DNA of 23,291 bases. It comes from JAFLUQ01 sp964442035. Its GTDB lineage: Bacteria > Bacillota > Clostridia > UMGS1883. Position 1 is the stretch's first letter. Each line of letters begins with the position of its first letter. Below are positions 7,523 to 16,011 of this stretch, in pieces. Both the position numbers and the translations under genes were made by a program. The stretch lies in assembly GCA_964442035.1 (NCBI GenBank), contig CAYTWZ010000021.1, positions 1 through 23,291 on the forward strand, in the 5' to 3' direction. The notes under the pieces were generated by a model. That model searched no databases and was not told the DNA's origin. It saw only the letters and a list, made by a program, of their open reading frames with translations.

Positions 7523-8761
7523 ATGGATAAGCTTGTTTCTATTGTTATTTCCATCATAATGCTTTTATCTTCCACAGCCTCAGGTAAAACTGTATCCGAG
7601 GCGCGTAGCGGACGGCCAGCTTCTTACACCGGTGAAGCCAACTCCGACTTTATAACCGTTTTCAACGATGACGGCAAAAGTCTGGATGTGTCGGAGGACG
7701 AGGCAAACCAATGGGAGGCCGTGGGCTGGCATGCCAATATTGATGACGCCCGCACACTGCTCTATGACCGGGACGGTAGCATTACGTCCGTGTGGAATTC
7801 TCAGGCTGAGTCAATGCTTGCGGAGGGCTGGGTGACAGATCCCTCCGAAATACAGACTACACTTTACAGTGAAGACGGGCGGGAGCTGACTGTGTTCAAC
7901 AGTGATGTTCCTTCTTATCTTGAGGTGGGCTGGTTCAGAACATTNNNNNNNNNNNNNNNNNNNNNNNNNNNNNNNNNNNNNNNNNNNNNNNNNNNNNNNN
8001 NNNNNNNNNNNNNNNNNNNNNNNNNNNNNNNNNNNNNNNNNNNNGACGAGGTTCAAACCACTCTTTACAGCGAGGACGGACGGGAGCTGACTGTGTTCAA
8101 CAGTGACGTACCGGCTTATCTTGAGGTGGGCTGGTTTTTGCGCAAGCCGGGTATTGACCCGACAAAGCCCATGGTTGCCCTGACCTTTGATGACGGTCCC
8201 GGGCCGTACACCGACAGAATATTGGATGTGCTGACAAAATATGACGCCAAGGCTACTTTTTTTGTAGTAGGGAACCGACTGGGTAGCTACTCCTCAACAC
8301 TGAAACGGCAGGTGGAGCTTGGTATGGAGATAGGCTGCCACACATGGAACCATACGCAGCTAACCACCCTTGACCGGAGCGGGATCGCCTCACAGATCAG
8401 CAGTACAAACAACAAAGTACATGAGATAACAGGCCTTTACCCATCGTTGCTGCGTCCTCCCTACGGCAGCTACAATTCCACTGTCAGGGAAGTCAGCGGA
8501 GCGCCTATTATAATGTGGTCCATCGACACCCTTGACTGGAAAACCCGGAACGCGGACAGCACCTACAAGGCTGTAATGAATAATGTAAAGGACGGGGACA
8601 TAATACTCATGCACGACATCCACTCCCCCACTGCCGACGCCGTGGAGCGCATTGTTCCGGCCCTTGTTGAAAAGGGATATCAGCTGGTGACTGTGTCGGA
8701 GCTCGGATACTACAAAAAGGGCGGGCTGGTAAACGGCCAGGCCTACAGCCGAATAAATTGA
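7523..8761 (+). CDS. Secreted polysaccharide deacetylase with N-terminal tandem GW repeats (contains assembly gap)
   Basis: The ATG at 7523 has an AGGAGG site overlapping the previous stop codon. A short N-terminal hydrophobic segment (SIVISIIMLLSSTASG) acts as a signal peptide. Residues about 35-210 are units of about 34 residues of the form 'TxLYSEDGRELTVFN...YLEVGW'; four are visible and a 100-N gap interrupts them. The C-terminal NodB (carbohydrate esterase 4) domain is intact: TFDDGP at 221-226, metal-binding HTWNH at 273-277, RPPYG from 311, the DTLDW segment and LMHDIH near the end. These enzymes remove N- or O-acetyl groups from peptidoglycan, chitin-like or other extracellular polysaccharides; the substrate cannot be told. 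True length is unknown because the N run is arbitrary (residue numbers after it assume 100). It may be cotranscribed with the ECF genes and ends at a strong terminator. Confidence 0.88.
   Translation: MDKLVSIVISIIMLLSSTASGKTVSEARSGRPASYTGEANSDFITVFNDDGKSLDVSEDEANQWEAVGWHANIDDARTLLYDRDGSITSVWNSQAESMLAEGWVTDPSEIQTTLYSEDGRELTVFNSDVPSYLEVGWFRTXXXXXXXXXXXXXXXXXXXXXXXXXXXXXXXXXXDEVQTTLYSEDGRELTVFNSDVPAYLEVGWFLRKPGIDPTKPMVALTFDDGPGPYTDRILDVLTKYDAKATFFVVGNRLGSYSSTLKRQVELGMEIGCHTWNHTQLTTLDRSGIASQISSTNNKVHEITGLYPSLLRPPYGSYNSTVREVSGAPIIMWSIDTLDWKTRNADSTYKAVMNNVKDGDIILMHDIHSPTADAVERIVPALVEKGYQLVTVSELGYYKKGGLVNGQAYSRIN
7853..8137 (+). repeat. Near-identical 84-base tandem repeat units flanking the gap
   Basis: The 84-base segments 7853-7936 and 8054-8137 are about 73 of 84 identical and encode nearly the same peptide (QTTLYSEDGRELTVFN... 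ending YLEVGWF). More diverged units lie upstream (about 7650-7850). The repeats lie in the N-terminal part of the deacetylase gene and explain the collapsed or unresolved assembly between them. Confidence 0.85.
7945..8044. other. Assembly gap of 100 N
   Basis: Exactly 100 consecutive N, the usual placeholder for a scaffold gap of unknown size. The reading frame happens to continue across it, but the number of missing repeat units cannot be read. Confidence 0.97.
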
Positions 8762-8773
8762 GTTTATTTTAGC

Positions 8774-8832
8774 AAAAAGAGGACGTTTCTCAACAAGTGA
8801 TTTTACACTTAAATGAGGAAACGTCCTTTTTT
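8774..8832 (+). terminator. Rho-independent terminator of the capture/ECF/deacetylase operon
   Basis: An inverted repeat with arms AGGACGTTTC and GAAACGTCCT, a loop of about 27 bases and a TTTTTT tract directly after it, 12 bases downstream of the deacetylase stop codon. An A-tract before the first arm could make it work in both directions, but the next minus-strand gene ends about 140 bases further on. Confidence 0.8.
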
Positions 8833-8969
8833 AGTAAGGGCTAAAAGCCCGCCATGGAGCGCCGTGGTGGAGTGAAGAACCCCCCAACCGAAAAGCGAAA
8901 GGGTCCGCCCGCCCCCGCGAAGCAGATGCCCCGACCGAATCGGTAGGCGACCTGAGGGACATCTCTCGT
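8833..8969. other. GC-rich hairpin-forming intergenic spacer
   Basis: The spacer between two convergent genes is much more GC-rich than the flanking terminator and contains several short inverted repeats: GGGCT/AGCCC at about 8839, CCGA/TCGG near 8932-8944, and an outer pair GATGCCCC/GGGACATC (about 8922-8964). It holds a 31-codon open frame from 8854 with no ribosome binding site, which I do not call a gene. It could be a terminator region for the minus-strand gene or a dispersed intergenic repeat. Confidence 0.4.
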
Positions 8970-10706
8970 TTAGTTATTTGGGTCGTAAGGCTCGTCAGTC
9001 TCTACAAACATGCCCTTGTCTCTGCTCCAGCCTACATTGAAGCCCAGAGCCTTGGCAAGATCACGAAGCCGATAGTATGTATACCCTCCCCCATTGTCAT
9101 CGTTGATCACAAAGGCCGCAAGCCTGATGTTCTGCCCGTCTATTCCGGTGAAGGCCGTGGACTCGGAATACGCCCGATCACCGGTGTATGGTGTGTTTAA
9201 CTCACTTCCGTCCAGGGTGTAAGTTCTCTTGGTGTTGATGAGCACTGAGCCGCCCCATCCTACGGAAAATTGTGCTTCAGTGCCATTGAGTATGGCCGCC
9301 AGATCCCTAAGCTTAACGTAGTTTGTCAGATTTCCATCACCATCCTTAAGGGCGTAACACTGAAATTCCACGGTCTTGCCGTCCACATTGACGCTTTGAG
9401 TGGCAGCGTAGGCAATACCGTTTTTCTCCGGACCGGCCGGAGAGATCGAGGGGTGTGCAGTCAGACCACCGTCATCCAAAGTATAAAAGACCGGCGCACT
9501 GTCATTGTAGCTTTCGCCGGTAACATACCACACGACCCCACTTCCATATGGAATCGGCTGACAATCGGACAACGCACCAGGGGCATTGGTCACACGGCCT
9601 ACTGTCCCATCAGCATTATATTTGGCATAGCACATATTTCCGGTATTGGAGTAACCATCCTTTTCATCCCAAAGCACATATCCCCCTGAAAGGCCGGTGG
9701 GAGCAAGCACAGGAGTAGATGAACCGGGTTGAGCGGTGAGCTTGGCTGTGGTTATTTTCTCCTCGCTAAAAGACTTTTTGGGAACAAAGCTCAGATACAC
9801 GTCCCTTTCACCGCTAAGAGAACTGTCACTGCACAGGTTGTAAGCGCTCACATAACCCTGTGAGGTTTCGACCAGACCGCCCAAGGATGACCCTGTGGAG
9901 TTCTGTCCAATGCTGCCGGGGAAAACCACTAAATCTACAATTGAAGTACTCCTTCCTATGAACTTGTCCTCTCCTGCTTTTATCGAATAACGCATCAGCA
10001 CGTGAGACCGAGGATATGCGTCCCCATGGTCAGCGGAAATAATGTTTCCTTCCTCATCCACCAAAATAAATTGGTTAAAGGAATGGCTGACATAGCCAAT
10101 GCTCTCGTTAAGTATACCGTAGAAGAAATCAGTGACCTCCATATCCTTTTCTCGCACGGAAAAAGTAAGGTTAGCCTGATGGTTATGACCGTCTTCAGTA
10201 GTGTACATCTCATGACAGGTACGCACGTAAAGATATCCGCCATACTCGTCACAGCGCAGGCTCCCGGCATGAAACGGATGTATGGTGTTGGCTCCAAAAA
10301 GACCGGCATCACCTATACGATTCCAGTCCTTGTCGTATTTTACTATACGTATGACCTCTTTGTCGTCGTCCTCTTCTTCATTGTTTTGGCCAAATATCAG
10401 GAAATTATATTCCTCCCCGGCAAAGAAACCACCGAATATGGGCAACTCCATGTCAATGCATCGGCTGAATAAAAGCTCAAAATCATAGGAGTAATCCTCG
10501 ACCTCCACATCATCACTGATACATTCCACCCGTGTCAGGCCGCTGCCATTGTCATAAAGATAGGATCGAACCGGTCTTGACTTAATGGAATAGTCCTGAC
10601 ACCTGATATTAGTGCTTTCTACAGCCGCCATGACTGTTGTTGGGAGAAGACCCAAGCAAAAAATGAGGGTCAAAAATATGGATGAATATTTCATATGTTT
10701 TTGCAT
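8970..10706 (-). CDS. Secreted protein of unknown function with C-terminal copper-amine-oxidase-like stalk segments
   Basis: A protein of 578 residues when started at the ATG ending at 10706, which has a GGAGG site at about 10717-10721; the open frame runs upstream to 10817 but those residues look like leader. A signal peptide (YSSIFLTLIFCLGLLPTTVMA) is followed by about 400 residues rich in beta strands, with propeller-like segments such as EVIRIVKYDKDWNRIG and a conserved-looking GSLRCDEYGGYLYVRTCHEMY patch. The last 150 residues hold two segments of the copper amine oxidase N-terminal (stalk, PF07833-like) type: NYVKLRDLAAIL...VGWGG and YYRLRDLAKALGFNVGWSRD. In Clostridia such stalks are common on cell-surface proteins. 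No catalytic site is recognised. It lies alone between a convergent operon and a strong terminator, so it is probably transcribed on its own. Confidence 0.8.
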   Translation of the reverse strand: MQKHMKYSSIFLTLIFCLGLLPTTVMAAVESTNIRCQDYSIKSRPVRSYLYDNGSGLTRVECISDDVEVEDYSYDFELLFSRCIDMELPIFGGFFAGEEYNFLIFGQNNEEEDDDKEVIRIVKYDKDWNRIGDAGLFGANTIHPFHAGSLRCDEYGGYLYVRTCHEMYTTEDGHNHQANLTFSVREKDMEVTDFFYGILNESIGYVSHSFNQFILVDEEGNIISADHGDAYPRSHVLMRYSIKAGEDKFIGRSTSIVDLVVFPGSIGQNSTGSSLGGLVETSQGYVSAYNLCSDSSLSGERDVYLSFVPKKSFSEEKITTAKLTAQPGSSTPVLAPTGLSGGYVLWDEKDGYSNTGNMCYAKYNADGTVGRVTNAPGALSDCQPIPYGSGVVWYVTGESYNDSAPVFYTLDDGGLTAHPSISPAGPEKNGIAYAATQSVNVDGKTVEFQCYALKDGDGNLTNYVKLRDLAAILNGTEAQFSVGWGGSVLINTKRTYTLDGSELNTPYTGDRAYSESTAFTGIDGQNIRLAAFVINDDNGGGYTYYRLRDLAKALGFNVGWSRDKGMFVETDEPYDPNN

Positions 10707-10831
10707 TACATTTACTCCTCCATTGTTGTGGTAGGTGATGGTTCTATCCGCACCACGGAAAGAACATTCTGGCAAGGCAAGCGATTTTACAGATACGGCT
10801 TTTCCAATGCCACACATCTCAGCTATTGAAT

Positions 10832-10909
10832 AAAAAAAGGAGCCGCTCGGTAAAACTTTTTCAAAAAGGCTTGAAAAAGTTTTACCTTAAGCCAGCGGCC
10901 CCTTTTATT
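10832..10909 (-). terminator. Nested-hairpin terminator of the GH105 gene
   Basis: A perfect 16-base inverted repeat (GGTAAAACTTTTTCAA at 10849-10864 and its complement at 10871-10886, loop of six) lies inside an outer pair, AGCCGCT (10841-10847) with AGCGGCC (10894-10900), extended by A and T tracts. Read on the minus strand it ends in seven T residues and lies 20 bases beyond the stop codon of the gene at 10929-14570. Symmetric A/T tracts mean it may also act on the plus strand. Confidence 0.85.
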
Positions 10910-10928
10910 ATTTATTTAATTGTTCGGC

Positions 10929-13900
10929 TCATTCTGCGCCGTATACTTCAACCTCGGCAATATTTGCTTCTTCCGTAAGGGTAACCATTACATACTTACC
11001 CTTTGCCTCACAGGGATGATAAGCTGTGGAACCGGAAACGCCTGTACCGGAGTATACGGGAGTCCAGCTTGACGCATCCTCGGAAACAGATATGCTGTAA
11101 TTCGCTGTATCTGTACCGGAGGCCCGAACGCCTACGCTGGTAACGGTTTTAGCCGACGCAAGCTCTACAACTACGCTCTGGTTGGCCTTGCCCTTCCAGT
11201 ATGTGGAAGTGTTGCCATCCTTAACGTTGGAAGCGGGGAACTTGGTATCAGCGGGAACGAGCGTATAAGCTTCGGTAAGCTTGATAGAATTGCCTACCGG
11301 CTTGCTGGAAACAGCGGAAATCACACTGGTCGTGCCTCCGGCATTGCCGGATACCGTGCCGCTGTAAACTTCAATTTCGGCTACAGAAGCCCAGTCACCT
11401 GTAGTGGAACCGTTTACACCAACCTTTACATAACGTACATTTGCGCCTACAGTGTGATACTCCATCACAGAGCCGCCTGCCGCGCTCTGACCGCTGAATA
11501 CGGGGATGTATGTACTGCCGTCAGCGGAAACATCGATAGAATAGTTGATGCTTCTGCCATCATCGTAAGGCTTCATCTGAACGCCTACACAAACCACGCC
11601 CATAGAGCTGCTAAGGTCAATAACAGCGTTTGCGCTGCCCTGAGCTGCCCAAACCGTGCCGGAGTTGCCGTCAACAGCGTTACCGCCCGGGTTTTGAGCC
11701 TCAGGCTCGGCGCTGGCCTTAATCATACTGGAATTTAAGGATATCTTATTGCCGGTAGGAGTAGAGGACTGTGTGGAATTGATAGTGGGTGTAGTGGTTG
11801 TAGTACCGGCTGTAGCTGTGCCGCCGGTGTAAACCTCAACCTCGGCAAGAGAAGCCCAGTCACCTATAGTAGAACCGTTTACGCCAATTCTGATGTAACG
11901 GGCATTCTTAGCTACGGGAACATATTCCATCACCGCGCCGCCTGCCGCGCACTGGCCGTTGAATACGGAAGAATAGCTGCTGCCATCTGCGCTGTAGGAT
12001 ACGGAATAGTTGATGCTTCTGCCATCATCGTAGGGCTTCATCTGAACGCCTACTGTGCTTACAACAGCGCTGCTTCCAAGGTCAATCGTAAGGTTCTGAT
12101 TGCCCTGAGCGGCCCATACTGTGCTGGCATTGCCGTCAACAGCGTTGCGGCCGGGGTTTTCCGCCTCGGGCTCGGCGCTGGCCTTGACCATGCCGGAGTT
12201 AAGGCTTACCTTTGTGCCTGTAGCCTGAGATGTAGTCTGAGTGCTTGCAGTGCCACCGGAAACCGTTGTTTCGGGAGAGTTGGCGTCGCCCTGGAATACA
12301 GCTACGTCTGCAACGGACGCCCAGTCGCCTGTAGTGGAGCCGTTTACGCTGATTTTGATGTAACGGGCTGTTTTGCCGTCAACCTTGGGGAATTCCCAAA
12401 CCGCGCCGTTGGCCTGAGATACGCCGCTGAATACATCGGTGTAGCTGCTGCCGTCGGTGCTGATCGACACGCCGTAATTGATGCATCTGCCGTCAGTGTA
12501 CTTCATCATACGTACTCCGACGCATGCGACCTGTATAGCTGTGCCAAGGTCGATAGTCATATACTGGCTGCCTTGAGCTGCCCAACGTGTATTTACGTTG
12601 TTATCGATAGTCTGAGTAACATCGTTTTGGGGCTCGGGTGTAGCGGAGGCCTTAAGCATAGATGTAGTAAGCGTCACCTGAGTGCCGTATGCCGTTGTGG
12701 GCGCGATGCTCGGCTTATCCACTGTATAACCCCTGTCAGCCTGAGCGGGACGTGTGGGATAATGCTCGGTAGGACCGATCATCCAGCGGAGCATCTCAAC
12801 CGCGTTGGAGTCGCAGGCGAAGAAGGGATCTGTCTTGTCGGAAATTATGATCATAGCGTAAAGAGGATCGGTGGTATACTTGCTGGTTCCCTCGTAGCCG
12901 CTGTACCAGATCTGAAGGCCGAGACCTTCCATCAGGGCGCGCACGGGAACACAGGTGTAACCAAGGTCGCTCTTTTCGGCGGGTGTGGTAAGAGTCTTAG
13001 CCACGCCGTTGTCTGTATAGTTCATGCTGTTAAGAGTGAACACTACAGTCTTTGTTGTGGTGCTGGCGCCGTTTTGGATATTGCGTGTTGCTGTGATAGT
13101 ATCGCCGTTTTCAACAACGTCGCCGCCCATATATTCCTTAACCACGCGAACGGGAATCATGGTATTGCCGTTCTTGATATATGTCTTCTGGTTGTGGTTG
13201 TTGTTGTCCATATGATTGATCACGCCGTCAACATAGAAATGAGGCGAGTCAATTTCAATCGCATACTTGCCTACCATCTTTCTCATCAGGTAGGGATAAA
13301 TGTCGCCGTTGTTTGTCTGATCGCCGTCAACGCCGCCGGCCAGCTTGGAGATTTCGCTTGCTGCAAGCAGGAAAGCGCCTACACCGAAGTTGGCGGTGTT
13401 TCTGCCGCCGATGTTAAGGCTCTGCTTGGAATTCTCGCCGATGGGCTGAACATAACCTACAGTACCGTCATCCTGAAGCGCTGTATTGTAAAGGAAGTAC
13501 CAGCCCTTAAGGCAGGTGTCAAGATAGGTGTCGCGGTCAAGATAGCCGCTGTTGATGCCCCACGCAAGTCCATAGGTAAAGAAAGATGTACCGCTGGACT
13601 CAAAACCGTCAGCATGAGCGCGGTCAAGAATTGAACGAGACCAGAAGCCTTCAAGCTGCTGATTTCTTGCTACGCCCTGAGCCATCTGGGTGTACTTGTC
13701 AAGGAAGTAATCACGATGCTCATAATTTGTGGGCATATCGGAAAGTACTCTTGCGAGACCGGCAAATACCCAGCCGGAGCCTCTTGCCCAGAAGTCCTTC
13801 TTGCCGTTATCCGTTTTCCAGTCGGGATAGATGTACTTGCCGTCACGATGGAACAGCTGTTCCTCGGCGTCCCACATACCGTCCTTAGTGCCGCCCTCTA

Positions 13901-14570
13901 CGTCCTCGGCAGCCCACTTGAACCATTCGTACTGCTTGTCGAGATACTGCACGTTGCCTGTAAGGACATACAGCTTGGACATGATGGGCATTGCCATGAA
14001 CAGAGAGTCAGCCCACCACCACCAGTCCTTTTCGGACCGGGACATCTGGTATTCCATTACCTCTTGGGCACGAGCAACCTTGGATGTGTCGTTAATCTTG
14101 CCCTTGGATTCCATTCTTTCGTTGTTGTAAAGGTCTATGTATGTCTGGAAACAGATCTGCCAGTCACCGAAAAGCACATACTCCTGACCCTCTCCGTAAC
14201 CGCCTGTGGAGGCGCCGCCCTTCCATGCGGAGCGGTTGTCGCTTGTAGCGCCCTTCCAGTTGTTCTGGACTGACCAAGCCTCGGAATAATTGCGATAAAC
14301 CTCAATACCTGTGGTAAAATAAGCCTCCATGTTGCCTACATGGTAGGCCGCGTTGTCCCAGAACGAGCGTCCGTGGCTCTTGTTACTTGTAATCCACTTG
14401 TCGTTTGCTCTTTCCAGAGCCTCGAGTGCCTGTACGCGGGTGGGCATAATTGCCTGAGCCGCTTCACCCACATTCTGAGCTGCCGCGCTGACGGTGATAC
14501 CGCCAAAGCAAGTCATTGCCACAGATGCGGCAAGTCCGGCTGCCAGCGCACGAAGATTTGCCTTTTTCAT
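10929..14570 (-). CDS. Secreted GH105 unsaturated uronyl hydrolase with stalk domain and four CBM32/discoidin-like modules
   Basis: A 1213-residue protein with an AAGGAGG site 8 bases before the ATG. A signal peptide covers about residues 1-30 (ending SAA). Residues about 45-412 are a GH105 (alpha/alpha)6 barrel: WWWWADSLFMAMP (183-195, candidate catalytic Asp188), FWARGSGWVFAGLARVL (260-276), SSGTSFFTYGLAWGIN (325-340) and NFGVGAFLLAASEI (394-407). GH105 enzymes remove the unsaturated uronic acid that lyases leave at the end of rhamnogalacturonan, ulvan or related oligosaccharides. Residues about 440-600 are a copper-amine-oxidase-type stalk. Then come three closely related F5/8-type C (CBM32-like) modules (630-762, 785-917, 938-1071) and a diverged fourth (1092-1211), joined by Thr/Ser-rich linkers. 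Classical GH105 proteins are about 370 residues and intracellular; this one is exported and multi-modular. Confidence 0.88.
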   Translation of the reverse strand: MKKANLRALAAGLAASVAMTCFGGITVSAAAQNVGEAAQAIMPTRVQALEALERANDKWITSNKSHGRSFWDNAAYHVGNMEAYFTTGIEVYRNYSEAWSVQNNWKGATSDNRSAWKGGASTGGYGEGQEYVLFGDWQICFQTYIDLYNNERMESKGKINDTSKVARAQEVMEYQMSRSEKDWWWWADSLFMAMPIMSKLYVLTGNVQYLDKQYEWFKWAAEDVEGGTKDGMWDAEEQLFHRDGKYIYPDWKTDNGKKDFWARGSGWVFAGLARVLSDMPTNYEHRDYFLDKYTQMAQGVARNQQLEGFWSRSILDRAHADGFESSGTSFFTYGLAWGINSGYLDRDTYLDTCLKGWYFLYNTALQDDGTVGYVQPIGENSKQSLNIGGRNTANFGVGAFLLAASEISKLAGGVDGDQTNNGDIYPYLMRKMVGKYAIEIDSPHFYVDGVINHMDNNNHNQKTYIKNGNTMIPVRVVKEYMGGDVVENGDTITATRNIQNGASTTTKTVVFTLNSMNYTDNGVAKTLTTPAEKSDLGYTCVPVRALMEGLGLQIWYSGYEGTSKYTTDPLYAMIIISDKTDPFFACDSNAVEMLRWMIGPTEHYPTRPAQADRGYTVDKPSIAPTTAYGTQVTLTTSMLKASATPEPQNDVTQTIDNNVNTRWAAQGSQYMTIDLGTAIQVACVGVRMMKYTDGRCINYGVSISTDGSSYTDVFSGVSQANGAVWEFPKVDGKTARYIKISVNGSTTGDWASVADVAVFQGDANSPETTVSGGTASTQTTSQATGTKVSLNSGMVKASAEPEAENPGRNAVDGNASTVWAAQGNQNLTIDLGSSAVVSTVGVQMKPYDDGRSINYSVSYSADGSSYSSVFNGQCAAGGAVMEYVPVAKNARYIRIGVNGSTIGDWASLAEVEVYTGGTATAGTTTTTPTINSTQSSTPTGNKISLNSSMIKASAEPEAQNPGGNAVDGNSGTVWAAQGSANAVIDLSSSMGVVCVGVQMKPYDDGRSINYSIDVSADGSTYIPVFSGQSAAGGSVMEYHTVGANVRYVKVGVNGSTTGDWASVAEIEVYSGTVSGNAGGTTSVISAVSSKPVGNSIKLTEAYTLVPADTKFPASNVKDGNTSTYWKGKANQSVVVELASAKTVTSVGVRASGTDTANYSISVSEDASSWTPVYSGTGVSGSTAYHPCEAKGKYVMVTLTEEANIAEVEVYGAE
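11358..12683 (-). repeat. Three tandem CBM32-like module repeats inside the GH105 gene
   Basis: Modules encoded at 12291-12683, 11820-12218 and 11358-11756 recur with a period of 155 codons. The second and third are the most alike, sharing AEPEA-x-NPG-x-NAVDGN, MKPYDDGRSINYS and VNGST-x-GDWAS, with long DNA-level matches such as the segment around 11540-11590 against 12010-12060. This indicates recent internal duplication. Confidence 0.85.
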
Positions 14571-14598
14571 ATCAGTGTCCTCCTTGAAAATTCTTTCC

Positions 14599-14621
14599 GG
14601 GGCAGGAGCATACTCCGCCCC
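14599..14621 (-). promoter_or_regulatory. GC-rich hairpin in the GH105 leader
   Basis: The arms GGGGC-x-GGAG and CTCC-GCCCC form a 9-pair stem with one bulge and a 4-base loop, about 15 bases upstream of the ribosome binding site on the minus strand. There is no T-tract after it, so it is more likely a 5' leader structure (mRNA stability or translational control) than a terminator. Confidence 0.5.
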
Positions 14622-14636
14622 TTGACCGTTAAATAT

Positions 14637-14665
14637 ATTTTAACATTTTATTTAAAAATAATCAA
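14637..14665 (-). promoter_or_regulatory. Sigma-A-type promoter of the GH105 gene
   Basis: On the minus strand TTGATT (14660-14665) and TAAAAT (14637-14642) are separated by exactly 17 bases in AT-rich DNA, about 70 bases upstream of the start codon. It lies between the trmFO stop codon and the hairpin leader, so the GH105 gene has its own promoter. Confidence 0.6.
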
Positions 14666-14706
14666 TAAAAAACACAAAATTTCTTTTCGCCATATTGTTT
14701 AATTTT

Positions 14707-16011
14707 TTAAGATTTTTTTGTGCAATTTGCCAATACCTCCAAAGCATTAGCGGAAATATGTTCATAACGTTCCTTTTTGTTCTTTATTTTTGTTCTTTCC
14801 CACTCTATGATACCAAAATTGGCGTTCATAGGCTGGAAGTTTTTTATTGACGGATTTGTAATATATGACGCCAAAGCCCCTGTGCAGGTGGAAGGCGGGA
14901 GCGTCAGAGTCTCTTCCCCCTTTGCCCTTGCGGCGGCGTTAAGACCGGCCATTAGTCCCGATGATGCGGACTCAACATACCCCTCGACACCGGTTATCTG
15001 TCCGGCAAAAAAGATATTCGGATGCTCCCGCAGGCTGTAATCAGGGGCAAGGAGCCGCGGCGAGTCAATATATGTGTTCCGATGCATGACGCCATAGCGG
15101 ACAAAGTCAGCGTTTTCAAGGCCAGGTATCATGGAAAACACCCTTTTCTGCTCCCCAAACTTAAGATTTGTCTGGAAGCCTACCATATTATAAAGCGTAC
15201 CCTCACTGTTGTCCCTTCTCAGCTGGAGCACAGCCCAAGGCAGATGCCCTGTACGGGGATCCGGCAGGCCCTTGGGCTTAAGGGGGCCAAAGCGCAGTGT
15301 GTCCTCGCCTCTGGCGGCCATTATCTCCACCGGCATACAGCCCTCAAACACATTGGGCTTTTCAACATTGCCGTGAAGCTCCGCCCGCCGGGCGGTCACA
15401 AGCGCGTTCCAAAAGGCGGAATATTCCTCTCTGTTCATGGGGCAGTTGATGTAGTCGGGGCTGCCCTTGCCGTAACGGGCGGCAAAATATGTCTTTGACA
15501 GGTCAATGCTCTCCGCAGTCAGTACCGGAGCCGCCGCGTCATAAAAGTGCAGACCCTCTCCCCCGCACAGACGATTTATCTCATCATTGATCGGGCCATG
15601 GGTAAGGGGGCCGGTAGCTATCACGGTTATACCGTCCCGGGGGACGGTCTCCGCCAGCTCGTTGACAATCTCAATATTAGGCTCGGCCTTTATTTTTTCG
15701 GTCACCATGGCGGCAAATTTTTCCCTGTCCACGGCCAAGGCTCCCCCGGCAGGTACTCTCGTGGCGTCGGCGCAGGAGATGACGAGGCTTCCCATGCGCC
15801 TCATCTCCTCCTTTAATAGTCCGCAGGCGTTGTCAAGGCCGTTTCCCTTGAGAGAATTGGAGCATACAAGCTCACACAGGTCACTGCTGATATGAGCGGG
15901 AGAATAGTGCAGGGGCTTCATCTCGTAAAGCCGCACCCTGACACCGGCCTTAGCGGCTTGCCATGCTGCCTCGCAGCCCGCCAGACCTCCTCCGATTACA
16001 TTAATCCGCAT
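14707..16011 (-). CDS. trmFO: Methylenetetrahydrofolate--tRNA-(uracil-5-)-methyltransferase TrmFO
   Basis: A 434-residue flavoprotein that makes 5-methyluridine at position 54 of the tRNA T-loop, using methylenetetrahydrofolate and FADH2. The start chosen at 16011 begins MRINVIGGGLAGCEAAWQAA, the FAD-binding GxGxxG motif; an upstream in-frame ATG would add 16 residues inside the previous gene and is rejected. Other family blocks are CSNSLKGNGLDNACG (Cys50, equivalent to the conserved catalytic-region Cys53 of the B. subtilis enzyme), GGALAVDREKF, EGCMPVEIMAARG (second conserved Cys), FGPLKPKGLPDPRTG, LYNMVGFQTNLKFGEQKRVF and GQITGVEGYVESASSGL. The length is normal and all motifs look intact. 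It overlaps the lipoprotein gene upstream by 11 bases, indicating an operon of two genes. Confidence 0.96.
   Translation of the reverse strand: MRINVIGGGLAGCEAAWQAAKAGVRVRLYEMKPLHYSPAHISSDLCELVCSNSLKGNGLDNACGLLKEEMRRMGSLVISCADATRVPAGGALAVDREKFAAMVTEKIKAEPNIEIVNELAETVPRDGITVIATGPLTHGPINDEINRLCGGEGLHFYDAAAPVLTAESIDLSKTYFAARYGKGSPDYINCPMNREEYSAFWNALVTARRAELHGNVEKPNVFEGCMPVEIMAARGEDTLRFGPLKPKGLPDPRTGHLPWAVLQLRRDNSEGTLYNMVGFQTNLKFGEQKRVFSMIPGLENADFVRYGVMHRNTYIDSPRLLAPDYSLREHPNIFFAGQITGVEGYVESASSGLMAGLNAAARAKGEETLTLPPSTCTGALASYITNPSIKNFQPMNANFGIIEWERTKIKNKKERYEHISANALEVLANCTKKS

Noticed and set aside
8854..8946. A 31-codon open frame starting MERRGGVKN
   Set aside because: There is no ribosome binding site, the composition is Pro/Arg/Lys-rich as expected from a GC-rich non-coding spacer, and it overlaps inverted repeats.
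10707..10817. Upstream extension of the stalk-domain protein to the ATG at 10817
   Set aside because: The extension would put 37 polar residues before an evident signal peptide, while the internal ATG at 10706 has a well-placed GGAGG.
12573..13634. A 353-codon open frame on the plus strand
   Set aside because: It lies wholly antisense to the GH105 gene, which has clear domain motifs, has no convincing ribosome binding site, and its translation is low in charged residues and typical of a frame mirrored from a codon-biased gene.
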